Notes: generated by a model from the letters alone, not told the origin. Positions 39,442 to 50,318 are shown, counted from the stretch's first letter. The stretch: 64,000 nt of DNA from Staphylococcus aureus (GCF_001027105.1 NZ_CP011526.1:1550001-1614000), one strand, 5' to 3'. Made by a program: numbers and translations.

Positions 39442-39462
39442 TAAACAGTAATGTTTACGACT
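39442..39462 (-). promoter_or_regulatory. Zur-box-like operator of znuC-znuB-zur
   Basis: On the minus strand TCGTAAACATTACTG (39446-39460) matches the Firmicute Zur-box core TCGTAATNATTACGA at 11 of the 14 specified positions, and an overlapping GTAAAC/GTTTAC inverted repeat is present. Its position upstream of the zinc operon supports the call. Confidence 0.65.
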
Positions 39463-39486
39463 CAAAATTAGACAAAATAAAGAGAT

Positions 39487-39531
39487 ATGCCCCCTTCAAG
39501 TTTTATTTATCGCATTTCTTGAAGAGAGCAT
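39487..39531 (-). terminator. Terminator after nfo
   Basis: A 14-bp stem with two G-U pairs (39518-39531 with 39487-39500) follows the nfo stop by a few bases on the minus strand and is followed by a U-rich stretch. It insulates the zinc operon from the cshB-nfo transcript. Confidence 0.65.
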
Positions 39532-39538
39532 TATCATT

Positions 39539-40429
39539 TTATTGTTGCATAACCTTATTTTTTAATTCTGGGTCAAATTGCTGTTGTTTTAACATTTCAA
39601 TTTCAAGTTTATATGGCGGTTTTTTATTTTTCTTATCTTCACCAACATAAGGTGTTTCTAAGATTTTCGGAATATCTTTAAAACTATCATGATGCACAAT
39701 GTAATTTAATGCATCAAAACCAATGTAACCGAAGCCAATATTTTCATGTCGGTCTTTTTGAGCGCCACGGTCATTTTTAGAATCATTGACATGAACAACT
39801 TTGATTCTGTCGACTCCAATGATTTTATCAAATTCATTTAATACGCCATCAAAGTCCTCTTTAACATTATATCCAGCATCATGCGTATGACATGTATCAA
39901 AACATACTGATAAACGTTCGTTATTATGAACTCCATCAATAATACGTGCTAACTCTTCAAATGAGCGACCAATCTCTGTACCTTTACCTGCCATCGTTTC
40001 AAGCGCAATACGTACATTATTGTCATTCGTTAAAACTTCATTTAATCCTTCAATAATCTTATTAATTCCGGCATCAACACCAGCTCCAACATGCGCACCT
40101 GGATGTAATACAATATCTTTAGCCCCTATAGCTTGCGTTCTTTCAATTTCTTGTTGCAAGAAATCTACACCAAGATTAAACGTTTCTGGTTTGGTTGTAT
40201 TTGCAATATTAATGATGTATGGTGCATGAACAACAATATTAGATAAACCATATTTTTCCATCACTTCATGACCTTTAGTTATATTTAAATCTTCAATACT
40301 TTTACGGCGCGTGTTTTGAGGTGCACCAGTATAAATCATAAATGTTGTTTCACCATATTCATGCGCTTCTATAGCAGAACCTTCTAACATCTTTTTACCA
40401 CTCATTGAAACATGTGATCCTAATAACAT
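39539..40429 (-). CDS. nfo: Endonuclease IV (AP endonuclease)
   Basis: Zinc-dependent AP endonuclease of base excision repair, 296 residues. It begins [14 protein letters not shown] and shows [13 protein letters not shown] near 68, [13 protein letters not shown] near 145, [13 protein letters not shown] near 180, [25 protein letters not shown] near 213-237 and ILETPYV near 260, carrying the three-metal site His, Asp and Glu ligands. The start is ATG 40429 with AGGTG 6 nt upstream. It lies 9 bp after cshB and is probably cotranscribed. Confidence 0.96.
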
Positions 40430-40438
40430 AAAACACAC

Positions 40439-41785
40439 CTAACCTTTTTTGTTTTGCTTACGTTTTTGTCTATTTTGCTGCTTACTAAATTGCTTACGCT
40501 CTTGACGTTTCATTTTTTCAACTTCTTGTTTAAATTTCTTCTTATAACCTGGTTTAACTTTGTTTTTAATTTTACTTCGAACTTTGTTCTTCACTTGATT
40601 AGTTAAATGGTCATCTTTGCGCATTCTTGCTTGACGCTGATTGTGCGCTTTAACTTCTTTTAACTCACCATCTTTAATATCAACAGTATTGAATACAAAA
40701 CCGCGATCTTCTATTAATGAAATATTGTGTTCTTCATCAGGACTATAAAGCGTAATTGCTACACCTTTATAATTCCCACGACCAGTTCGTCCGACTCTAT
40801 GCGTAAAGAAGTCAATATCATTTGGCACATCAAAATTGATGACATGACTAACACCTTCAATATCAATACCACGAGATGCTAAATCGCTGGCAATAACGTA
40901 TTGGAATTCTAAATTACGTATACGTTTCATTTGTTGTTTACGTTCACGTGGCGTTAAGCCACCATGAATCATACCAACTTTAATACCAGCTTCATTTAGT
41001 GAACGTGCTAAATCATTTGCATTATCTCTACTATTACAGAAAATAATACATAAGTATGGATTTAGTATATCAATTAAATTTAAAGTCTTTTCAACTTTAG
41101 CTGCACCTTTAGTAGGTATTAAATAGAATTCGATGTTCTTTTTATTTTGTTTTTTACTGTCGACAGCTACATATTCTGGATGACTTAAATATTTATTTAA
41201 AAATGGTTGTAACTGTTGTGGGATTGTAGCACTAAACACCGCAATATTTGCATTATCTTCCAATCTTGCAGCAATGTAATCTACATCTTCAATTAATCCT
41301 AAGTCAATCATAAGATCCGCTTCATCAATAACTAAATATGATGCTAAGTGCACATGTAAATGTCCCGTTTTAGCTAAGTCATTAATTCTAGTAGGGGTGC
41401 CTATAATCAATTGTGGTTGTGCATTACAACGTTGTCTATCTTTCTCTATATCTGTACCACCAATAAAAACTTTAACTGAAACACCAGCTTTAAATTGGCT
41501 TAAATGGTTCGCTGCATCGTATAGTTGTTGTGCAAGTTCTCTTGTTGGTGCAACTACGATTGCTTGTGGTTCTTTTATTTCACTATCAATTAACTGCATT
41601 AATGGTAATAAAAATGCATGAGATTTCCCTGTACCCGTTTGAGATTGACCAATTAAATTTGTTCTCTTTAGTATTCTTGGAATAATTCGATTCTGAATTT
41701 CAGTTGGTTTTTCAAAATTAAGGTCTTTCACAGCGTCAATTAAACTAGATTCTAGATTAAATTGTTCGAATGGATGTTTTGCCAT
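40439..41785 (-). CDS. cshB: DEAD-box RNA helicase CshB
   Basis: A 448-residue RNA helicase. The Q motif FEKPTEIQ, motif I SQTGTGKS near 50, motif II DEAD near 153, motif III SAT near 185 and motif VI HRVGRTGRG near 330 are intact. A long basic tail rich in K, R and Q (about 385-448) is typical of CshB-type cold-shock helicases. The ATG follows AAGGAGG. CshA is the paralogue elsewhere. Confidence 0.93.
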   Translation of the reverse strand: MAKHPFEQFNLESSLIDAVKDLNFEKPTEIQNRIIPRILKRTNLIGQSQTGTGKSHAFLLPLMQLIDSEIKEPQAIVVAPTRELAQQLYDAANHLSQFKAGVSVKVFIGGTDIEKDRQRCNAQPQLIIGTPTRINDLAKTGHLHVHLASYLVIDEADLMIDLGLIEDVDYIAARLEDNANIAVFSATIPQQLQPFLNKYLSHPEYVAVDSKKQNKKNIEFYLIPTKGAAKVEKTLNLIDILNPYLCIIFCNSRDNANDLARSLNEAGIKVGMIHGGLTPRERKQQMKRIRNLEFQYVIASDLASRGIDIEGVSHVINFDVPNDIDFFTHRVGRTGRGNYKGVAITLYSPDEEHNISLIEDRGFVFNTVDIKDGELKEVKAHNQRQARMRKDDHLTNQVKNKVRSKIKNKVKPGYKKKFKQEVEKMKRQERKQFSKQQNRQKRKQNKKG

Positions 41786-41854
41786 GATTTGGCCTCCTTA
41801 TATGTTCATCTTTACTATTATAAAGTATAAATGTGCTATTTTAAATAAAAATAT

Positions 41855-41896
41855 TAAAACCTCGAAATTTCAAAATTTAGAAATCCCGAGATTTTA
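41855..41896 (-). terminator. Terminator after the Nif3-like gene
   Basis: CTCGAAATTTC pairs with GAAATCCCGAG around an AAAATTTA loop, with A-rich left and T-rich right flanks, directly after the stop codon. Confidence 0.75.
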
Positions 41897-41898
41897 GT

Positions 41899-42999
41899 TT
41901 AAATATATTGAAATGGATCTGTATTAATTGTAGATGCTTCAACATCTAAATTTATTTTTTCTGTATTGAACCAATTCATTAGTAACGCTTTTAAACCTTC
42001 TTTCATCACATATTCGCTGTAATGATTAATATCAATTAAATTCACACCATGAATTTTAGCATCTAAGGCATCATGATGTTTAATATCACCTGTAACAAAG
42101 ACATCTGCGCCTTGTTGGACAGCTTGATATTCATATCCAATACCTGAACCACCAATAATTGCAATACGTTTAATTTTCTGATTAGACTCACCAACAAAAC
42201 GGACACTTGGGATATTTAATTTAGATTTAATATCAGCTGCGAAATCTTCCAATGTCATTTGATTATCCACTTCTGCCATAACGCCAAGTCCATAAAGGGA
42301 TGTTTGTTTTATCTCAATAAAATCAAATACCGGTGTTTCATATGGATGGTATTGTTTAATTAATTGCTCAGCCCTTGACTTTTGATATGCATCTATCATA
42401 AATTCAATTTTAACTTCATCTACATATTCAATTTTATCAATTTGTCCTATTGTTGGATTAGCTTCACCAACTGGTTTGAATTGCCCTCTTCCTTCACTTT
42501 CAAAGAAACAATATTCATAATTACCTTCTTGCGCTAATCCATTTTCACTAAGCTTATCTTTAAATGGTCCAACATTATCCTTAGGTATATATGTTTGAAC
42601 TTTATAGTATACATCTTGTTGATTATTTATTATTGAAATGTTCTTCAAACCCATCGCCTTCGCCAACATCATATTGACACCATACGGATTTACATCTAAA
42701 TTTGTATGCATCGCTATTAAATTAATGTCATGTTGAATTAGTTTTCTAATGATCAAACCATAACCATTAGCTTTTAATGATGTTACGCCTTTAAAGATTA
42801 GAGGATGATGACTAATAATAGTATTATAACCTTTTTCGATTGCTTCATTTACTACTTCCAACGTACAGTCTAATGCTGTTAAAACACCAGTAACTTCAAC
42901 ATCTTCATCACCTATTAACAATCCTACATTATCCCAAGATTCAGCAGTACTAAATGGCACATGATGATCTAACAATGTCATTAAATCAGCTATTTTCAT
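41899..42999 (-). CDS. Nif3-like dinuclear metal centre protein (YqfO)
   Basis: A 366-residue NIF3-family protein. The metal ligands sit in ISHHPLIFKG near 63, AMHTNLDV near 97 and the C-terminal TGDIKHHDAL and HYSEY segments. A central insertion of about 130 residues has the PII/CutA-like fold (VQTYIPKDN, YHPYETPVFD). Its role is unclear; Nif3 family members have been called GTP cyclohydrolase-like, but that is not demonstrated here. It directly follows trmK (2 bp gap), as in Bacillus. Confidence 0.88.
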   Translation of the reverse strand: MKIADLMTLLDHHVPFSTAESWDNVGLLIGDEDVEVTGVLTALDCTLEVVNEAIEKGYNTIISHHPLIFKGVTSLKANGYGLIIRKLIQHDINLIAMHTNLDVNPYGVNMMLAKAMGLKNISIINNQQDVYYKVQTYIPKDNVGPFKDKLSENGLAQEGNYEYCFFESEGRGQFKPVGEANPTIGQIDKIEYVDEVKIEFMIDAYQKSRAEQLIKQYHPYETPVFDFIEIKQTSLYGLGVMAEVDNQMTLEDFAADIKSKLNIPSVRFVGESNQKIKRIAIIGGSGIGYEYQAVQQGADVFVTGDIKHHDALDAKIHGVNLIDINHYSEYVMKEGLKALLMNWFNTEKINLDVEASTINTDPFQYI

Positions 43000-43001
43000 T
43001 A

Positions 43002-43679
43002 CTATAACACCCTTTCAATTACAGCAATTTCGTCATTAATTTGAGCTAAACGTTGATGATGTTGTTCAGTATTGAGTTTCGATTTAATATGATAAAGTGC
43101 TTCTAACTCTCTTTGCCATTTTTTTATAAAATATTCATTTTTGTTGTTCAGCAATTTTGGTCCGAATTTCAATTCATCAGATGATAGCTCTATTAATTCT
43201 GTAGAATATTCTGCTACAACAATTTCATAAATATGGCCTTTTTCTTCCATTATTATTTCATCAATTATTTCATAATTCAATTGTTGTAATGTTTGTCTTA
43301 AATTTTCAGTTTGGATATTACTTTGTAAAATCAACCTTGGATGTTGACTTAACTTATCTTGCCCATCTTTTAAAATTTTAGCAATAAGTGGTCCGCCCAT
43401 ACCACAAATTGTGATATTATCGATTACGTCCTCAGGTTGAATAACACTTAAGCCATCCCCTAAACGTACATCAATTCTATCTACTAATTGGTTTGCAGCT
43501 ACATTTTTCACAGCAGCTTGAAAAGGGCCTTGAATAACTTCTCCAGCAATACCGCATTCGCATAAATGGTTTTGAATTGCATAGATTGGCAAATAAGCAT
43601 GATCTGAGCCAATATCCGCGATTGTACCTTGTTTTAAAAATCGACTTACCGTCGTTAATCGGTTATTTAACGAAATCAT
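43002..43679 (-). CDS. trmK: tRNA (adenine-N1-22) methyltransferase TrmK
   Basis: A 225-residue SAM-dependent methyltransferase that makes m1A22 in tRNA. The SAM fold begins with VADIGSDHAYLPIYAIQ near 20 and GLSVIQPED near 75, then the CGMGGPLIAKIL motif near 95, followed by a helical C-terminal domain. The ATG follows AAAGGAG. Trm K has been reported essential in S. aureus and lacks a human counterpart. Confidence 0.93.
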   Translation of the reverse strand: MISLNNRLTTVSRFLKQGTIADIGSDHAYLPIYAIQNHLCECGIAGEVIQGPFQAAVKNVAANQLVDRIDVRLGDGLSVIQPEDVIDNITICGMGGPLIAKILKDGQDKLSQHPRLILQSNIQTENLRQTLQQLNYEIIDEIIMEEKGHIYEIVVAEYSTELIELSSDELKFGPKLLNNKNEYFIKKWQRELEALYHIKSKLNTEQHHQRLAQINDEIAVIERVL

Positions 43680-43694
43680 TTTATTCTCCTTTAT

Positions 43695-43733
43695 GAAAAA
43701 AGAGGTTGAACATTATTCAATGTACCAACCTCA
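43695..43733 (-). terminator. Terminator after sigA
   Basis: GAGGTTG plus ACATT (43702-43714) pair with AATGT plus CAACCTC (43719-43732), and a U6 run follows on the minus strand. It lies between sigA and trmK, 75 bp after the sigA stop. Confidence 0.85.
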
Positions 43734-43760
43734 CTCAAGTTAAATCTTAATCTAAAAATA

Positions 43761-43774
43761 AATAAGCGCTTATT
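43761..43774. repeat. Perfect 14-bp palindrome downstream of sigA
   Basis: AATAAGCGCTTATT is its own reverse complement. It lies 36 bp after the sigA stop, before the terminator. The central AAGCGCTT resembles the middle of a CcpA cre site, but the flanks do not fit. Function unknown. Confidence 0.5.
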
Positions 43775-43809
43775 CATGTCTTGGTATCAATCATTAAAAT
43801 TGATATAAA

Positions 43810-44958
<1,149 letters not shown>

Positions 44959-45139
44959 TCAATATTGCTATTTTAAACTAAATTCTTAATTAATTCATCC
45001 ATATTTTTAATTTTATTTTACAAATTGGAACTAATCCCAATATTTATTTTTCAATAGTGTTGTTTAAATGCGGTAACTATCATTTACCCTTATACATTTT
45101 GACATAATCATTATTCGTATTATTCTTTAAAATCACATG

Positions 45140-46939
45140 CTACATGCGTTCTTTATTCTTAGCAACAATTTGCTGTAAATAGTATTTTTGTAATTCTACA
45201 TCGCCAATCCTTGTAGCTTCCCTTAATTTATGATTCAATGACTCAATTGTTTCTTGTCCTTTTTCATTAATAACATTGACATAATCATCAATTTCATTTT
45301 CATATGGTTCGTCATTCAAATTATATTGTTCTAAGCTAATTAGTGTTTCTCTCAACTCATTTGAATTAACATACTGCACAGCATCACTGATATTATATTG
45401 ATCATTTTCCGCATAAAAATCATGTAAGACTTCGAATACATATTTAAAATGCTGATTTGTGAAGTTATCCTTATCAACACTTTCATAATAATTTAAAAAT
45501 GTATCTTTATCTCTCATTAAATGTTTTAAAAATGCTCGCTCCGCTTTTTCTTGACGGCTCAAATTGTCAAATTGTGCCATACCAATTGGCTCAGGTTCAA
45601 TGTAACCGCCATACTCATCTTCTGGATAATAATTGGCTGGTGCTTGATTGAATTGTATTTCGTTAGCTAATTGCTCAGGACTAACATTGAAAAATGGTGC
45701 AACATCATTTAAAGCCTTTTGTTGCAAAATCGATGATTTCATAAGCGAAATATCATGACTTAGTTCTTTCAAATAACGTTCATATGAAAGGTCATTATGT
45801 GCAATTTCATCTTTTAATATACTCACTTTATAATGTGCAAATGACTTTTTGTCATTTTTTACAAAAGCAGTAAATGCATCGTTGCCATACTTACCAATGT
45901 ATTCATCCGGATCCATGCCTGATGGCAATTGTATAACAAATACATTTAGCCCTTGCTGTAACAAATTTTGACCTGTTTTAAGTGTTGCTTCACTACCCGC
46001 AAAATCCCCATCAAACATTAATGTTATATTTGATGTTAACTTTCGTATAAAAGTAATATGTTCATCTGACAACTGTGTACCCATTGTTGCAACAACGTTT
46101 TTCAAGCCAGCAGTATCAGATTTTATAACATCCATAAAACCTTCTAGTAATACGATTTCATCTAATTTTCTAATTGATTTACGCGCTTTATCTAAGTTGT
46201 ATAACAACTTTCTTTTTTGAAAGATAGGTGTTTCAGGACTATTTAAGTATTTTGGTTCTTGACCGGTATATGTTCGACCTGAATATCCAACAATTCTTCC
46301 TTGCGCATTTTTCAAAGGAAACATAATACGATTTCGAAATCTATCGTAATAACTGAAATTTTCTTCGTTACGTGATAATAATCCGGCTTCATATGCTAAT
46401 TCAATATCGTAACCCTTTTTTTGAAGAAAATCATGACAAAAATGTGAGCTATCGGGTGCAAAGCCAATGCCTCGCTCTTTAATAAGCGCATCTGTAAAAC
46501 CACGTTCTTGTAAGTACGTTAATGCTTGTTCGCCTTCGACTGTCTTTGTTAAAGCGTAATAATAAAATTCTTGTATTAACTCATGCATTTCAATCATTTG
46601 TAAATCATCAGAAGCAATTTGAACATTTGAGTTAGATTGTGTTGCCTCAATATCTACAGCAACATTAACTCTATCACCTAATTCTTTAACCGCTTCAACA
46701 AATGATATGTCTTTAATTTCTTGAGTAAATTGAAAAACATTGCCACCTTTTTTACAACCAAAACAATGACAAATTTGTTTATCTTCAGAAACTGTAAATG
46801 AAGGTGTCTTTTCATCATGAAAAGGACACAAACCTATATAATTGCGTCCTCTCTTTTCTAATTTTACATATTCACTTACCAAGTCTAAAATGTCGGTTTT
46901 ATCTTTTATTTCATTAATGATCGATTGATCTATTCGCAA
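45140..46939 (-). CDS. dnaG: DNA primase
   Basis: A 599-residue primase. The N-terminal zinc finger is visible as [13 protein letters not shown] and [10 protein letters not shown] near 38-65, the RNA-polymerase core as [15 protein letters not shown] near 210, the TOPRIM domain with LLEGFMDVI near 262 and [10 protein letters not shown] near 307, and a C-terminal helicase-binding domain. The start is TTG 46939, with AGGTGAT 6 nt upstream. The ORF is intact and family length. Confidence 0.97.
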   Translation of the reverse strand: MRIDQSIINEIKDKTDILDLVSEYVKLEKRGRNYIGLCPFHDEKTPSFTVSEDKQICHCFGCKKGGNVFQFTQEIKDISFVEAVKELGDRVNVAVDIEATQSNSNVQIASDDLQMIEMHELIQEFYYYALTKTVEGEQALTYLQERGFTDALIKERGIGFAPDSSHFCHDFLQKKGYDIELAYEAGLLSRNEENFSYYDRFRNRIMFPLKNAQGRIVGYSGRTYTGQEPKYLNSPETPIFQKRKLLYNLDKARKSIRKLDEIVLLEGFMDVIKSDTAGLKNVVATMGTQLSDEHITFIRKLTSNITLMFDGDFAGSEATLKTGQNLLQQGLNVFVIQLPSGMDPDEYIGKYGNDAFTAFVKNDKKSFAHYKVSILKDEIAHNDLSYERYLKELSHDISLMKSSILQQKALNDVAPFFNVSPEQLANEIQFNQAPANYYPEDEYGGYIEPEPIGMAQFDNLSRQEKAERAFLKHLMRDKDTFLNYYESVDKDNFTNQHFKYVFEVLHDFYAENDQYNISDAVQYVNSNELRETLISLEQYNLNDEPYENEIDDYVNVINEKGQETIESLNHKLREATRIGDVELQKYYLQQIVAKNKERM

Positions 46940-46999
46940 ATTAAATCACCTATTAAGCATTAGTTATACTATTATACCTAATTTTCGACAAAAATGAAA

Positions 47000-47818
47000 T
47001 CATTTCGATTTATTTTGTTCAATATAATGGATTATATCGTTTGCTGTTTCTTCGATTGCTTTTTGAGAAACATCAATGACAGGACATCCAATTTCACTTA
47101 CGATTTCTTCAAAGTAATTCAATTCTTCTTGAATTCGTGCTTCTGTTGCATATCGAGCTGTGTCACCTAGTCCTAATTGTTTTAGTCGCTCTTTTCTAAT
47201 GCGATTTAATTTTTCTTCACTTATTTTAAGTGCGATACATTTCTTTGGATTAATATCATATAAGCCATCTGGCGGTGTCACTTCTGGTACAATCGGTACA
47301 TTCATAACTTTGTAACTCTTATGCGCTAAATACTGAGATAATGGTGTCTTTGAAGTTCTCGAAATACCAAGTAAAACAATATCAGCTTTAGGTAATCCTT
47401 TAGGATCTTTACCATCATCATATTTAACTGCAAACTCTATCGCATCAATTTTCTTGAAATATGCATCATCTAATCTATGAACGATACCTGGCTCATTATA
47501 AGGTTTTTCTTCAACCGAAGCAGATAATAAATCCATTAATGGCCCCATGATATCGACAGACTTCAATTGGAATTCTGCTACTTTCTCACTCATATATTGC
47601 TTCATTTCAGGTTTAATAAGTGTATAAACAATGATAGCATTTGTATCTTTTGCAACTTGAATCACTTCATCAACATCTTCAAAAGATTCAATATATGGAT
47701 ATCTTAATAATTCATTTTTACATTGCTTAGGATTGAATTGTGAAATACCTGCCCTAGCAACTAACTCTGCCGTTTCACCTATAGAATCTGAAGCTACGAT
47801 AATTTTAATTTTTTCCAT
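47000..47818 (-). CDS. Pyruvate, phosphate dikinase / PEP synthetase regulatory protein (YqfL-like)
   Basis: A 272-residue bifunctional kinase/pyrophosphorylase of the DUF299 family that switches PPDK or PEP synthetase by phosphorylation with ADP. The P-loop-like [13 protein letters not shown] near 150 and the N-terminal [12 protein letters not shown] are the family marks, with VPEVTPP near 183. It follows ccpN by 10 bp. In Bacillus the ccpN-yqfL pair controls gluconeogenic enzymes. No target kinase gene lies in this window. Confidence 0.92.
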   Translation of the reverse strand: MEKIKIIVASDSIGETAELVARAGISQFNPKQCKNELLRYPYIESFEDVDEVIQVAKDTNAIIVYTLIKPEMKQYMSEKVAEFQLKSVDIMGPLMDLLSASVEEKPYNEPGIVHRLDDAYFKKIDAIEFAVKYDDGKDPKGLPKADIVLLGISRTSKTPLSQYLAHKSYKVMNVPIVPEVTPPDGLYDINPKKCIALKISEEKLNRIRKERLKQLGLGDTARYATEARIQEELNYFEEIVSEIGCPVIDVSQKAIEETANDIIHYIEQNKSK

Positions 47819-47828
47819 TACTTCTCAC

Positions 47829-48452
47829 CTATTCTTTATATAATGCTACTAATAACTTAGCTATTGTTGTTTTGGAAATTCTTCCAATTACTTCATACTT
47901 TTGATTATCTTTTTTTCTTACAATTGGAATCGAATCAATTTCTTTTTCAATCATTCTATCTGCTGCGTATATGACTAATTCGCTTTCCTCTAAATAAGTG
48001 ACATTAGGCATACGTGTCATATTTACACTGATAGGTACTTTATGAATATCTGCTCCAATCATTGAAGCTCTTAATAAATCTTTTCTTGAACACACACCAA
48101 CAAAATCGTTATCTTCATTAATAATAAATAATGTACTTACATCTTCTAAAAAAATTGTACAAATAGCGTCATAAACTGTTGTATTCTCTCTTAGCACAAC
48201 AGGTTGAGACATATAGTCCTTAACCTCAAATTGTCGAAGTTTTTCATTAAAAAATTTGCCTTTTGATTTACCTGAATAATAATATCCAACTCGGGGACGC
48301 GCTTCTAAAAAACCTGACATTGTTAATATCGCTAAATCTGGTCTAAGCGTTGCTCTTGTTAAATTCAACTTATCTGCTATTTGTTCACCAGTAATGGGTC
48401 CTTTAGTTTTAACAATTTCGATGATTCGTTCTTGTCTTTGACTGAGTTCTAT
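47829..48452 (-). CDS. ccpN: CcpN-type transcription regulator with CBS pair; candidate ATA start
   Basis: CcpN represses gluconeogenic genes in Bacillus. The frame encodes a winged helix (residues about 1-60, GPITGEQIADKLNLTRATLRPDL) and two CBS domains (KDYMSQPVV near 80 and MTRMPNV near 145). The only canonical candidate, TTG 48368, would cut off most of the helix-turn-helix and has no ribosome site. The frame continues upstream to a TGA at 48459-48461, and the codon 48450-48452 is ATA, placed 6 nt after AAGGGGTGA and 25 nt after a good promoter. ATA gives 207 residues and agrees with the Bacillus N-terminus. I take ATA as the start; proteomics has not been seen. Confidence 0.75.
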   Translation of the reverse strand: MELSQRQERIIEIVKTKGPITGEQIADKLNLTRATLRPDLAILTMSGFLEARPRVGYYYSGKSKGKFFNEKLRQFEVKDYMSQPVVLRENTTVYDAICTIFLEDVSTLFIINEDNDFVGVCSRKDLLRASMIGADIHKVPISVNMTRMPNVTYLEESELVIYAADRMIEKEIDSIPIVRKKDNQKYEVIGRISKTTIAKLLVALYKE

Positions 48453-48482
48453 AGGTCTTCACCCCTTTTTTATTCACCTATT

Positions 48483-48511
48483 ATTATACCGATATTTCTT
48501 TCATGTCACAA
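48483..48511 (-). promoter_or_regulatory. Sigma-A promoter of ccpN
   Basis: TTGTGA (48506-48511) and TATAAT (48483-48488) on the minus strand are 17 bp apart. Transcription would start near 48477, leaving a 25-nt leader with the GGGGTGA ribosome site. Confidence 0.7.
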
Positions 48512-48526
48512 ACACATTAATTTTAC

Positions 48527-48555
48527 TTGCCTTTAAATAATCTATCAATTAGAAT
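48527..48555 (+). promoter_or_regulatory. Sigma-A promoter of glyS T-box leader
   Basis: TTGCCT (48527-48532) and TAGAAT (48550-48555) are 17 bp apart, just before the T-box leader. It is back-to-back with the ccpN promoter, 16 bp between the two -35 elements. Confidence 0.65.
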
Positions 48556-48561
48556 AAACGT

Positions 48562-48770
48562 ACAGCGAGTTAAGGATAGTGTAAGCTTAACAATAAGATT
48601 GGCGCAACGAATCATTTTAAAATAAAAGCGAGTGACTACACTAATTTGGGTGGAACCGCGGGTTAAATACGTAACTTATTTTGTATTATATACAATTTAA
48701 AATATTAACTCGTCCCATGGAAGTAAAGCATATTTACTATGCTGTTATTTTCCATGGGGCGTTTTCATGT
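48562..48770 (+). promoter_or_regulatory. Glycyl T-box riboswitch of glyS
   Basis: The leader holds the conserved T-box GGGTGGAACCGCGGG (48648-48662), a possible glycine specifier GGC (48601-48603) in a compact stem I, and a terminator hairpin CGTCCCATGGAA/TTCCATGGGGCG (48711-48762) followed by TTTT. Uncharged tRNA-Gly should pair through the specifier and its CCA end and let transcription enter glyS. About 48 nt lie between T-box and terminator; a species-specific extra stem here has been described for the S. aureus glyS leader. Confidence 0.92.
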
Positions 48771-48786
48771 ATGAGGAGAGGTAATT

Positions 48787-50178
48787 ATGGCAAAAGATAT
48801 GGATACAATTGTTTCATTAGCAAAACACAGAGGTTTTGTGTTCCCTGGTAGTGATATTTACGGTGGTTTATCAAACACATGGGATTATGGTCCTTTAGGT
48901 GTTGAATTAAAGAATAATGTTAAAAAAGCTTGGTGGCAAAAATTCATTACACAATCACCGTTTAACGTTGGTATCGATGCTGCAATCTTAATGAATCCAA
49001 AAGTATGGGAAGCTTCAGGACACTTAAACAACTTCAACGACCCAATGATTGATAATAAAGATAGTAAAATTCGATATCGCGCTGATAAATTAATTGAAGA
49101 TTATATGCAAGATGTTAAAGGTGATGAAAACTTCATTGCCGATGGTTTAAGTTTTGAACAAATGAAAAAAATTATTGACGATGAAGGTATTGTTTGTCCT
49201 GTAAGTAAAACTGCTAACTGGACTGAAATTCGCCAATTCAATTTAATGTTTAAAACATTCCAAGGTGTAACTGAAGATTCTACAAATGAAATTTTCTTAC
49301 GTCCTGAAACAGCACAAGGTATTTTTGTAAACTATAAAAACGTGCAACGTTCAATGCGTAAAAAATTACCATTTGGTATCGGTCAAATTGGTAAATCATT
49401 CCGTAATGAAATCACTCCAGGTAACTTCATTTTCAGAACAAGAGAATTTGAACAAATGGAACTTGAATTCTTCTGTAAACCTGGAGAAGAAATCGAATGG
49501 CAAAATTATTGGAAAACTTTTGCAAGTGACTGGTTAACAAGCTTAAATATGAGCAGTGAAAATATGCGTTTACGTGATCATGATGAAGATGAATTATCTC
49601 ATTACTCAAATGCAACAACTGATATTGAATATAAATTCCCATTTGGTTGGGGTGAGTTATGGGGTATCGCAAGTCGTACAGACTTCGACTTACGTAAACA
49701 TGCTGAACACTCTGGTGAAGATTTCAGATACCATGATCCAGAAACGAACGAAAAATATATTCCATATTGTATCGAGCCATCACTTGGTGCAGATCGTGTA
49801 ACATTAGCTTTCTTATGTGATGCATATGATGAAGAAGGCGTTGAAGGTAGTAAAGATGCACGTACAGTTTTACACTTCCATCCTGCATTAGCACCATATA
49901 AAGCAGCGATTTTACCTTTAAGTAAGAAATTATCTGGCGAAGCGATTAAGATTTTTGAGCAATTAAGTTCTAAATTCTCAATCGATTTCGATGAATCACA
50001 ATCTATCGGTAAAAGATACCGTCGTCAAGATGAAATCGGTACACCTTATTGTGTAACATTCGACTTTGATTCATTAGAAGATAATCAAGTTACAGTACGT
50101 GACAGAGATTCAATGGAACAAGTTCGTATGCCAATCTCAGAGTTAGAAGCTTTCTTAACTGAAAAAACAAAATTCTAA
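48787..50178 (+). CDS. glyS: Glycyl-tRNA synthetase (dimeric type)
   Basis: A 463-residue class II synthetase of the alpha-2 type (GlyQS), not the alpha2-beta2 bacterial form. Motif 1 lies in [22 protein letters not shown] near 17, motif 2 in [28 protein letters not shown] near 203-230 and motif 3 in [16 protein letters not shown] near 325; the C-terminal anticodon domain (ILPLSKK) is complete. It has a GGAGAGG site and lies behind a T-box leader. It makes Gly-tRNA for protein and also for the pentaglycine cell-wall bridge of staphylococci. Confidence 0.97.
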
Positions 50179-50218
50179 TTAAAAAGACTTTCCACCATAT
50201 GTGGTGGCTATATAATTT

Positions 50219-50264
50219 ATAAAAAGAGATACTGGTTAGTAAAATTGCCAGTATCTCTTTTCTA
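50219..50264 (+). terminator. Terminator after glyS
   Basis: AAAAGAGATACTGG (50222-50235) pairs perfectly with CCAGTATCTCTTTT (50248-50261). Confidence 0.9.
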
Positions 50265-50267
50265 TTC

Positions 50268-50318
50268 AAAAAGGTATTCAAATAAACACATCTATGTGGC
50301 TACTTGAATACCTTTTAT
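50268..50318 (-). terminator. Terminator after recO
   Basis: AAAAAGGTATTCAA and TTGAATACCTTTT pair around a 21-nt loop that itself contains ACACATCTATGTG. Read on the minus strand it follows the recO stop codon. It is back-to-back with the glyS terminator. Confidence 0.85.

Noticed and set aside
45099..45127. TTGACA on the plus strand between dnaG and sigA
   Set aside because: No -10 hexamer at suitable distance and no plus-strand gene; would be antisense to the dnaG 3' end.
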